Assembly: GCA_946628745.1 (NCBI GenBank)
Contig: CAMOXA010000036.1
Location: 1 to 12,030, forward strand
Direction of reading: 5' to 3'
DNA from: an uncultured Verrucomicrobiota bacterium
GTDB lineage: Bacteria; Verrucomicrobiota; Kiritimatiellia; RFP12; UBA1067
DNA length: 12,030 bases
Positions within the stretch are counted from its first letter, which is position 1, and the number at the start of each line of letters is the position of its first letter. Shown in pieces: positions 6,763 through 12,030 of this stretch. The notes below the pieces were generated by a model. That model made no database searches, was not told where the DNA came from, and worked only from the letters and a program-made list of their open reading frames with translations. A program made the translations under genes and the position numbers.

Positions 6763-7347
6763 TCAGAGAGTCTGGATAAGATTGGACCTCGTGTCGCTGA
6801 TGGCGGACATCATGTTCGTCGCGGCGGAATACGAGTCGTCGCGGCTGTCTACGAGGGACTGAAGACGCGTCATATCCGTCTGGGCGAGGTTGTTCTCCTT
6901 GTCCATGGCGGTTTTGACCGCCTGTACGAGACCTTCATAGTCAGCCTTTGTCGCCGTCGTCGAACCTTCAGCGACCATCGAGCTAGTGCCGGGGAGCGCG
7001 CGGAGCATCTTCAACTCGTCCGCCGTTAGTCCGTGCGCCGCGGTGGACGAGGCGTTGTCGTCGCCGCTGAACGTCGCCTGAGCCTTTGTCAACTTAGAGA
7101 GGATGGTGCCGAGGTCGGCCAGATATGCGTTTCTCGCGCGCATTCTGACAGTCATCGGCGTCACCTCGCCTTCCACGACAACAGCTCTTCTCGAGCAGAC
7201 GCGGACCATCAAATCCTGAAAGTCGACCTTCACTTTCTGGGGATTGCCGCTTATCTTGTCGACATCGGTGTAGCTGTAGTCGCAGAAAGTCAGTCCCCAG
7301 TTGCGGCTGAGCTGCACCGAGTCCGGGGTTATCTGGTAAGTAGCCAT
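6763..7347 (-). CDS. T3SS-operon secreted-subunit candidate, paralog B (needle/filament-like C-terminal helix)
   Basis: A 194-residue protein that I cannot assign to a named family. It is a paralog of the gene just upstream (7374-7937). The shared features are a segment VRMRARNAYLADLGTIL near residues 85-100 and a C-terminal helix beginning DMTRLQSLVDSRDDSYSAAT. The last 33 residues (from LQSLVDS to LIQTL) match in length and pattern the C-terminal helix of T3SS needle subunits such as PrgI/MxiH, where the helix also ends IIQNF. There is no membrane segment or signal peptide, as expected for a T3SS substrate. The start at ATG 7347 has a strong AAGGAGG nine bases upstream. Alternatives are an EspA/SseB-type filament subunit, an export cochaperone or an effector. 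Its place between the translocators and rimO supports an extracellular accessory role. Confidence 0.7.
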   Translation of the reverse strand: MATYQITPDSVQLSRNWGLTFCDYSYTDVDKISGNPQKVKVDFQDLMVRVCSRRAVVVEGEVTPMTVRMRARNAYLADLGTILSKLTKAQATFSGDDNASSTAAHGLTADELKMLRALPGTSSMVAEGSTTATKADYEGLVQAVKTAMDKENNLAQTDMTRLQSLVDSRDDSYSAATNMMSAISDTRSNLIQTL

Positions 7348-7357
7348 ATTGCTTCGC

Positions 7358-7373
7358 CTCCTTGTATTTGTCT
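7358..7373 (-). promoter_or_regulatory. Ribosome binding site region, second copy of shared 16-mer
   Basis: The minus strand reads AGACAAATACAAGGAG here, beginning directly after the upstream stop codon (TAG, 7376-7374), and the AAGGAG continues to AAGGAGG. The same 16 bases precede the ftsL-like gene at 1456-1471. Confidence 0.75.
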
Positions 7374-7937
7374 CTATTTGCCCATCGCCTTGATTGTCGA
7401 CGAGGCTGTGCCGAGCGAACGCTTCATGATGCTGGTCGCCGTCTGGAAGGTCGTATCGCGGCGGCTGATAACGTTCTGCAGCGTCACCATATCCTGCTGA
7501 AGCGCGTTATCCTCCATGTCAAGGGAATACTTGATATTGGACGAGGCTTTCTGCCCTTCCTCGAGCGTAATTTGATTGCCGTCTTCTCCGCTCAGCGAGA
7601 AACGTATGCCGTAGGTGGCCGCGACCTCGGCGGAATCCACAAGCCCGTCGATCTTGTCGCTTAAATCGGTCGACATGCCTCCTTTGGTGTTGATCGAGCC
7701 GATCGCCCTCGAGATGTACACGAGCGCCGAACCAAGATCGTGAATCTTGTTCTGGCGTATGCGCACTATCGTGCTGGCCGAAGCCAGCGACGCTTCGATG
7801 GCGGACACCTCCTTGAAGCAGGCGGCCATCAGCGCGTAGGTGTAGTCCTGGCCGCCGACGCCGTCTACGGTGTAGGCCATTTGGTCCACACCGTAGACGG
7901 TCACTCCCGACAGCTTTTGTGCTTCTATTGTCGCCAT
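7374..7937 (-). CDS. T3SS-operon secreted-subunit candidate, paralog A (needle/filament-like C-terminal helix)
   Basis: A 187-residue protein of unknown family, tandem paralog of the next gene (6763-7347). The central segment STIVRIRQNKIHDLGSALVY (about residues 55-74) aligns with VRMRARNAYLADLG of paralog B. The C-terminal helix DMVTLQNVISRRDTTFQTAT aligns with DMTRLQSLVDSRDDSYSAAT. The pattern is amphipathic helix - variable middle - polymerisation-type C-terminal helix, which resembles needle and EspA/SseB filament proteins, though those are about 80 and 190 residues long respectively. No signal peptide or membrane helix is seen. ATG 7937 has AAAGGA about seven bases upstream, 32 bases after the translocator stop. 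A perfect GC hairpin fills much of that gap. Secretion through the T3SS is inferred from context and composition, not proved. Confidence 0.7.
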   Translation of the reverse strand: MATIEAQKLSGVTVYGVDQMAYTVDGVGGQDYTYALMAACFKEVSAIEASLASASTIVRIRQNKIHDLGSALVYISRAIGSINTKGGMSTDLSDKIDGLVDSAEVAATYGIRFSLSGEDGNQITLEEGQKASSNIKYSLDMEDNALQQDMVTLQNVISRRDTTFQTATSIMKRSLGTASSTIKAMGK

Positions 7938-7952
7938 CCGGCATTCCTTTCA

Positions 7953-7968
7953 GCCGCGGGAACGCGGC
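7953..7968 (-). repeat. Perfect 6-base-pair hairpin between translocator stop and next RBS
   Basis: GCCGCG and CGCGGC enclose a four-base loop (TTCC on the minus strand). It begins one base after the stop codon at 7970 and ends just before the AAAGGA of the following gene. It has no T run, so it is a candidate processing, stability or translation-tuning element rather than a terminator. Confidence 0.55.
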
Positions 7969-7969
7969 A

Positions 7970-9499
7970 TCAGCTGAATATCTCCCGCGTAGTCTGGTGC
8001 TGGCTCTCGTACAGCTTCGAGAGCGTCTTGATGAGGGCGTCGATGAGGCCCTGACCGGAATCTTCGAGCGACTTGGACAGGTCGTACTCGTTCTGCTCGC
8101 GCGTAGCGTTGGCCTGTTCCTTCTGGGCGTCGGCCATGCCGTTCTGGGCTTCGAAGTTGACGTCCGACTGCCACATCTGGTTCATGGCGCCTGCGAGCTG
8201 TCCGCCGGCCGCAGCCGTTGTCGCCAGCGCGGCGGCGCCCCAGTGCTGCTCGGCTTTGACGGATATGCCGAAGTTGCGCTTCGCGGTGTGGGCGATCTTG
8301 CCCAAATCCTGCTTGCTGAGTATCGGCACGCCGTTTTCGCCGGTGCTCTTGCCCGTGGCCAGTTCTTTCATCGCGAATTCGTTGGCGACGACCATCTTGT
8401 TGTAGGCCGTCTCCTTTGCAGCGGGATCGAGTTCGTTGATGTACGCGTTGTCGTACGACGACTTGACCGCGCCGACGGCGTCCTTGAAGTCCTGCTTCGC
8501 GGTCTCGACCTTCGCCATGGCCGTGTCAAGCTTCTCCTGGGCGGCCTTCACGGCCGGCGCTTCGGGATTGTTGTTGTTGGCCTCCATGGCGGTGTTCAAT
8601 TCGGCGCGCGCCGTGTTGACATCGGCTGTCGCCGTCGTGAAGTCGGTCTTGGCCTTGAGAATCGCGGGATTCGTCGCGAAGTCGTTCTTGATGGAGTTGA
8701 CCACCGCCGGATCGAGCTTCGCCGCGGCCTTTAGACCGGCGGCAGACGTGACCGCATCCATGTTCAGTGTCCCGGATTCTTTCGAGAAGATGGACTTGGA
8801 CATGTTCGCTTCGACGCCCAGCGCCTTCGTCTCGGACGCTCCGCCCTTCAGCGCGCCGTAAGCGCCCGCGCCGACCGCCGTCAAGGCCGATGCGACCATG
8901 ACAGCCATGGATATGAGCGCGTACTGCTGGGTCTGGGCCTTGGCCGCCGAGGCGGTCGCCATGGTCTTCGACGCCTGGCGCTCGAACGCCTGCGCCTGCA
9001 TTTCGTTGTTCGCCGCCCTCATCATTCTCGAGGACTTCTTCAACTCCTGGCCGGCCTCGACTATGAGCGAGAGGACCTCAAGGAGGTTGAACAGCGTCGC
9101 GCTACCCTTCGTGTTCTTCGCCGGCACCTGGGCAGAGTCGAGACCGCCCTTCGCCGCGATCTTTTCGGCGACGGAGGTGAGAATCTCCCTCATGAAGGCG
9201 GCAGACTCTTCAGGCGTCATCTCTTCGACGTTCAGGCCCTCCAGCTTGGCGAGGATGTCGCCTATCACTTCGTTGTCCGCGACGCCGTCGGGTGCCTCCA
9301 GCTCGGGCGTGAGCGAAATCGTCATCGGCGTTTCGGTGCCGTCGACAAGAGCGTTGAACGTGACGGTTATTCCGCCGTCGGCTCCGGATACGATTGAAAC
9401 ATCCTTGACCTTTTCGCTGGCGAGCTGGTCGCCGTCGACGCTTCTCAGCGCGTTGAGCATCGCCTCCAGTGAGGCTTGCGTGTTGTTTGAAACCTGCAT
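7970..9499 (-). CDS. sctB: Putative T3SS small translocator (YopD/IpaC/SctB-like), enlarged
   Basis: A 509-residue secreted pore protein candidate that would insert in the host membrane with the large translocator. Residues 133-190 form an alpha-helical, Met/Ala/Gln-rich stretch (NLLEVLSLIVEAGQELKK, then RAANNEMQAQAFERQ) leading into one clear membrane segment at about 193-217 (YALISMAVMVASALTAVGAG). A Lys/Ala/Asn-rich coiled-coil region spans about 280-345, a weakly hydrophobic stretch 419-440, and an amphipathic helix ends the protein (about 476-506). PELEAP at residues 65-70 fits the PxLxxP pattern bound by TPR-class chaperones such as IpgC and SycD. ATG 9499 is chosen over an upstream in-frame start because AAAGGA lies about nine bases before it. 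YopD and IpaC are only about 300-360 residues, so this is long for the family. Position after the chaperone and large translocator supports the call; sequence alone is moderate. Confidence 0.72.
   Translation of the reverse strand: MQVSNNTQASLEAMLNALRSVDGDQLASEKVKDVSIVSGADGGITVTFNALVDGTETPMTISLTPELEAPDGVADNEVIGDILAKLEGLNVEEMTPEESAAFMREILTSVAEKIAAKGGLDSAQVPAKNTKGSATLFNLLEVLSLIVEAGQELKKSSRMMRAANNEMQAQAFERQASKTMATASAAKAQTQQYALISMAVMVASALTAVGAGAYGALKGGASETKALGVEANMSKSIFSKESGTLNMDAVTSAAGLKAAAKLDPAVVNSIKNDFATNPAILKAKTDFTTATADVNTARAELNTAMEANNNNPEAPAVKAAQEKLDTAMAKVETAKQDFKDAVGAVKSSYDNAYINELDPAAKETAYNKMVVANEFAMKELATGKSTGENGVPILSKQDLGKIAHTAKRNFGISVKAEQHWGAAALATTAAAGGQLAGAMNQMWQSDVNFEAQNGMADAQKEQANATREQNEYDLSKSLEDSGQGLIDALIKTLSKLYESQHQTTREIFS
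9290..9307 (-). other. Coding site for PELEAP, candidate TPR-chaperone binding motif
   Basis: Codons 65-70 of the small translocator encode PELEAP. Class II chaperones (IpgC, SycD, PcrH) are known to hold translocators through a P/VxLxxP segment in the N-terminal region, for example PELKAP in IpaB. The match is seen; binding is inferred. Confidence 0.6.
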
Positions 9500-9520
9500 G
9501 GTGTGATTCCTTTGTTTACG

Positions 9521-9536
9521 GCGGGCCGGAGCCCGC
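9521..9536 (-). repeat. Perfect 6-base-pair GC hairpin upstream of the small translocator RBS
   Basis: GCGGGC and GCCCGC enclose a four-base loop (TCCG on the minus strand), followed by CGTAAACAAAGGA and then ATG 9499. It could form a 5' stabilising structure for the downstream message. No T run follows. Confidence 0.55.
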
Positions 9537-9568
9537 ACTGATTCGATAAGATTTCCGCATCCCTCGCG

Positions 9569-9584
9569 GACGGCTTACGCCGTC
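9569..9584 (-). repeat. Perfect 6-base-pair hairpin with the sctE stop codon in its loop
   Basis: GACGGC and GCCGTC pair around GTAA (minus strand), so the TAA stop at 9577-9575 of the large translocator lies in the loop. A second small stem (TCCGC/GCGGA, 9554-9570) overlaps and competes with it. It may affect termination or mRNA processing between the two translocator genes. Confidence 0.45.
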
Positions 9585-10708
9585 GCGCCTGTCTGCTGCG
9601 TGACCTCGTCTGCGGTTGTTATGGCCGACTCGAGCAGTTTAGCGAGATCCGCCAAAGCCTGCATGAGCTGCTCCATCAGAGCCTGGATTTCGTCCGAGTT
9701 CTCTTCGAGAGACTTCTTCAGTTTCGCGAGAACAGCTTCAAGCTTCGACAGTTCCGCCTGTGTCGCCTGGGCATCGTAGCTCTTTTCGGACGCGTCGGCG
9801 CTGATGATCTGGCCCGCTGCGCCGAGGCCGAGACCGGCACCGGACATGACGCCCTGCGTGATCGAGAGCACCTTGGCGAGCGTGCCTGCCGAGCCCGCGC
9901 CGCCGGTCGCCAGTCCGCAGACGAGAGAGCCTATGCCGAAAGCGATGCTCATGTACAGGAACTTGTCGTTCACGTCGCTGTAAGCTTCTGTCATCGCCTG
10001 GCTGTCGGACATGCCCTGCTTGCGATACTCGGCGGCCTTGTCCTTTACCTGCTGTTCAAGGTCGTCCTTGTTGACCTGCTGGTAGATGGACACCGCCGCC
10101 CCGCCGACAGCGCACAGCGCGCCGATCGCGCTTATCACGCATACTGCGATGGCGAGCGAGCCGCCGGCGGTGAACGGCGTTGCAATCGCCGCGGCGACCG
10201 CGACGAGCGCCGCGACGCACGCCATCACGCACGAAATGATGCCCATGCGCTCCTGCGCCTTTTCCGCCGCCGTGGCTTCGTTGAGCTTCTTCATGCTCTC
10301 GTCGATCTTGCCCTGCCGCTCGGTGTGCTGCTTGGCCAGCTTGTCCTTGAGGTTGGCGATACGCTCCTTGGTGAGGGCGATCTGCTCTTCGGTGGAGTCG
10401 GCTTTCAGTTCGGCGAGCAACTTTTCGAGATCGCCGAGGATGTCAAGAAGAGCCGAGACCTCGTCGTCGCTGATTTCCGGAACCTCCTCGGGATCCACGG
10501 TCTTCTTCGTGCCGTCGACCTTCTTGGTGCCGTCCGTTCCGCCTGTCATGAGCTCGGTGACCTGCAGGCTCACGCCTTGCATAACGCCAACGGCTTCTTC
10601 CATTATCTTGCCGACGTCGCCCGTCTGGACCGTCGTTTCCGCCCCGGGAACATTCTGCGGAGTCTGCATCTGAACCTGCGGCGTGTTGTTCTGAACTGTT
10701 AGTGACAT
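9575..10708 (-). CDS. sctE: T3SS large translocator (YopB/IpaB/SctE family, SseC-like)
   Basis: A 377-residue hydrophobic translocon subunit that, after secretion, forms the pore in the host membrane. The N-terminal 80 residues are Gln/Thr/Val-rich and disordered-looking. Residues 83-153 are a charged coiled coil (DLEKLLAELKADSTEEQI onward). A hydrophobic hairpin spans about 156-208 (MGIISCVMACVAALVAVAAA, a TPFTAGG turn, then a second helix), and another hydrophobic, glycine-rich region spans about 250-303. A C-terminal amphipathic helix, LSKLEAVLAKLKKSLEENSD then LMEQLMQALADLAKLLES, follows. This layout is that of the SseC/IpaB family. The start at ATG 10708 is fixed by AAAGGAG seven bases upstream; an upstream in-frame GTG at 10738 is rejected. 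The gene lies directly after its presumed chaperone gene. I saw no clear PxLxxP chaperone motif in its N-terminus. Confidence 0.85.
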   Translation of the reverse strand: MSLTVQNNTPQVQMQTPQNVPGAETTVQTGDVGKIMEEAVGVMQGVSLQVTELMTGGTDGTKKVDGTKKTVDPEEVPEISDDEVSALLDILGDLEKLLAELKADSTEEQIALTKERIANLKDKLAKQHTERQGKIDESMKKLNEATAAEKAQERMGIISCVMACVAALVAVAAAIATPFTAGGSLAIAVCVISAIGALCAVGGAAVSIYQQVNKDDLEQQVKDKAAEYRKQGMSDSQAMTEAYSDVNDKFLYMSIAFGIGSLVCGLATGGAGSAGTLAKVLSITQGVMSGAGLGLGAAGQIISADASEKSYDAQATQAELSKLEAVLAKLKKSLEENSDEIQALMEQLMQALADLAKLLESAITTADEVTQQTGATA

Positions 10709-10725
10709 GGGTTTATCTCCTTTCT

Positions 10726-10746
10726 GCCCTGTATACACGCCAGGGC
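10726..10746 (-). repeat. 6-base-pair hairpin upstream of the sctE RBS
   Basis: GCCCTG and CAGGGC enclose nine bases; on the minus strand the 3' arm ends four bases before AAGGAG of the large translocator gene. It occupies half of the 46-base gap after the chaperone stop. Confidence 0.5.
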
Positions 10747-10754
10747 GCGGAAGG

Positions 10755-11297
10755 TTACGCTTTTTTTGCGGCTTTCTTCGCCCGGTCTTCGGCCTCTATG
10801 CGTTCGAGTTCCTTGAACGTGTCGTCGCCGAGCGCGGCCTTGAGCGCCGCTATCTTCTCGCGGTACTTCGCAGTCGTCTCGTCCTTCTTCGTGCAAAGCA
10901 TTTCGAAGGCCTGGACGCTGGCGGCCGCGTGCAGCTTCTCGCCCTTCGCGAAGTAGCACAGCGCCGAGTAGTAGACGGGGCGAGGATTCGACGAGTCGAG
11001 CATCACAGACTGCGCGTACGCGGCGATCGCGTCGTCGTAGTTCTTCTGCACCTGGTGCACCGACCCGAGCCCGTCCCAGTACTTCGCGTTGAGATGGTCG
11101 AACATGACCAGGAACTTGAACAGCTTCAACGCGTCGTCGTACTTGCCGGTCGAATAGTAGCTGTAGGCGAGCGAATACACCGCGTTGAGCTCCTCGTCGC
11201 TTATGCCCTTGGCCGCTTTGAGGGGCTGCCCGCTGAAAAGCGTCGTCAAGGCGGTCTTGATGGAATCTTTGATTGTAGCCTCGCTGAGTTCTGCCAT
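10755..11297 (-). CDS. sycD: T3SS class II TPR chaperone (SycD/LcrH/IpgC/SicA family)
   Basis: A 180-residue cytoplasmic chaperone that keeps the two translocators soluble and unassembled before secretion. Three TPR repeats are visible at about 36-69, 70-103 and 104-137. Hallmarks are YSLAYSYYSTGKYDDALKLF, LVMFDHLNAKYWDGLG, YDDAIAAYAQSVMLD and NPRPVYYSALCYFAKGE, in the same order and spacing as in LcrH. The C-terminus (from about 141) is a charged helix ending in a Lys/Ala-rich tail, slightly longer than LcrH (168 residues). ATG 11297 has AAGGAG six bases upstream, inside a CAAAACAAGGAGACAACC context. The gene is the first complete gene of the translocon operon in this window, immediately before its presumed client genes. 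In Yersinia and Salmonella this family also has regulatory roles; nothing in the sequence decides that here. Confidence 0.92.
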   Translation of the reverse strand: MAELSEATIKDSIKTALTTLFSGQPLKAAKGISDEELNAVYSLAYSYYSTGKYDDALKLFKFLVMFDHLNAKYWDGLGSVHQVQKNYDDAIAAYAQSVMLDSSNPRPVYYSALCYFAKGEKLHAAASVQAFEMLCTKKDETTAKYREKIAALKAALGDDTFKELERIEAEDRAKKAAKKA

Positions 11298-11351
11298 GGT
11301 TGTCTCCTTGTTTTGTGTTGTTTCTAAGGTATTGTACGCCGTTCGCCGCGC

Positions 11352-12030
11352 TCAAGCCATAACTTCGCGCTTTTCGGCGATTTCGTCGAGAATGTCGACG
11401 GCGATGGCGTCGAGCTGTTCGCGTATGATGTTCGCGATATCGGTCTTCTCGAGCTTCGCCTCCTGCTTTTCGATTTCGTGGACCGACTCGGACTTTTCCG
11501 GAGCGAGCTTTTCAAGTTCCGCCGCGATCGTCTTCAGCACGTTGCCGTCGATGGACTCGAGACTTGCCGAGATCTGGGCCTTGAGGCCGGCGATTTCGTT
11601 CTTTCCCTTGTCGATGGCGGCTTTGGCGTCGGCGACATCTTTTTCGAGAGCCGTCTTGCGCGACTTTGCGCTGTCGAGAGAAGCCGTGTCGCCGGCGATT
11701 TTCTTTTCGGTGGCGGCGAGAGCGTCCTCGTTGGTCTTGATGGAATTCTCAAGCTCCGCGGCCTGGGCCTCCAGTTCGGACGTATCCACCACCTCGTCGG
11801 CCTTTGCCTCGGCTTTCATCGCGGCGATCTTGCTGTCGATTTCAGCCTTCTTGCGCTTCAGCTCGTCTATGTTCTTGTTGTACTCCTTGGCGTTCTCGCG
11901 AGCCGTCTCGATCTGGTTTTCGAGCGAATCGATCTTGATCTGCATCAAGGCGATCTCCGCTTCGGACTTCGCGATCTTGCCGTTGAGATTGTTCTGGGCC
12001 TTTTCAAGACTCTTGACGCTGTCGGCAAGC
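11352..12030 (-). CDS. Coiled-coil protein upstream of the T3SS chaperone, 5' end outside window
   Basis: An open frame of 226 codons (stop TGA 11354-11352) runs to the window edge, so the N-terminus is missing. Nearly all visible residues are helix- and coiled-coil-forming: Lys, Glu, Ala and Asp in heptad-like order, such as IDSLENQIETARENAKEYNK. A long coiled coil is followed by a helical tail containing IREQLDAIAVDILDEIAEKR, with no membrane segment. I do not recognise a family. It ends 54 bases before the chaperone gene. In the Yersinia lcrGVH-yopBD operon the gene in this position is the needle-tip protein LcrV, itself built on a long coiled coil, so a tip or tip-associated role is possible. 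A cytoplasmic structural protein or effector is equally possible. Confidence 0.75.
   Translation of the reverse strand, partial: LADSVKSLEKAQNNLNGKIAKSEAEIALMQIKIDSLENQIETARENAKEYNKNIDELKRKKAEIDSKIAAMKAEAKADEVVDTSELEAQAAELENSIKTNEDALAATEKKIAGDTASLDSAKSRKTALEKDVADAKAAIDKGKNEIAGLKAQISASLESIDGNVLKTIAAELEKLAPEKSESVHEIEKQEAKLEKTDIANIIREQLDAIAVDILDEIAEKREVMA

Noticed and set aside
7919..8734. Plus-strand open frame of 271 codons
   Set aside because: It mirrors the small translocator gene. Its Gly/Arg/Val-rich composition is that of an antisense shadow.
9575..10738. Upstream GTG start at 10738 for the large translocator
   Set aside because: The extension would include the AAGGAG site and hairpin as coding sequence; ATG 10708 has that site at ideal distance.
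11331..11359. Possible promoter before the chaperone gene (TACAAT at 11336-11331)
   Set aside because: With 17-base spacing the -35 would be TGGCTT, a poor match; the better TTGAGC leaves only 13 bases. Too weak to call.
11352..12030. SMC/Rad50-type ATPase fragment
   Set aside because: The coiled coil is similar in style, but no hinge, Walker or signature motif is visible and the protein ends without a head domain.

Overview
The window is a single-strand, gene-dense stretch of a GC-rich Gram-negative-type bacterial chromosome. All eleven genes that I can support read on the minus strand, so transcription runs from the right edge (12030) to the left edge (1). The type III secretion (T3SS) genes imply a double membrane. 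A PVC-superphylum relative (Verrucomicrobiota/Lentisphaerota-like) is a guess that the sequence itself does not prove.

Region 1 (about 12030-6763) is a T3SS translocon operon. In transcription order it holds the end of a coiled-coil protein (cut by the window edge), a TPR-class chaperone of the SycD/LcrH/IpgC family, a large hydrophobic translocator with two hydrophobic hairpins (YopB/IpaB/SctE-like), a second translocator with one clear membrane segment (YopD/IpaC/SctB-like, unusually long), and two tandem paralogous proteins of about 190 residues. The C-terminal helix of these paralogs resembles T3SS needle/filament subunits. The order chaperone - large translocator - small translocator matches lcrH-yopB-yopD. 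The tandem paralogs are the least familiar part of the window and the best candidates for something undescribed.

Region 2 (6751-4533) follows only 11 bases after the second paralog: rimO (methylthiotransferase for ribosomal protein S12) and, overlapping it by GTGA, a HAD-like phosphatase-type protein of unknown role. I see no promoter in front of rimO, so both may be read from the T3SS operon or from an unseen internal promoter.

Region 3 (4449-3013) is a monocistronic metallo-beta-lactamase/beta-CASP RNase-like gene. Its near-consensus promoter (TTGCCG-17-TATAAT) is so close to the ATG that the mRNA is probably leaderless.

Region 4 (2942-1) is the head of the dcw cell-division/cell-wall cluster: mraZ, rsmH, an ftsL-like gene and ftsI (cut by the left edge just after its SVMK active-site motif). 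Its promoter (TTGCCA-17-TATAAT) is overlaid by four 10-base-period direct repeats that look like MraZ boxes, so the cluster is probably autorepressed by MraZ.

There is no gene-free stretch longer than about 160 bases, and no RNA gene, mobile element or CRISPR array was seen. Several gaps in the T3SS operon contain short perfect GC hairpins next to stop codons or ribosome binding sites.
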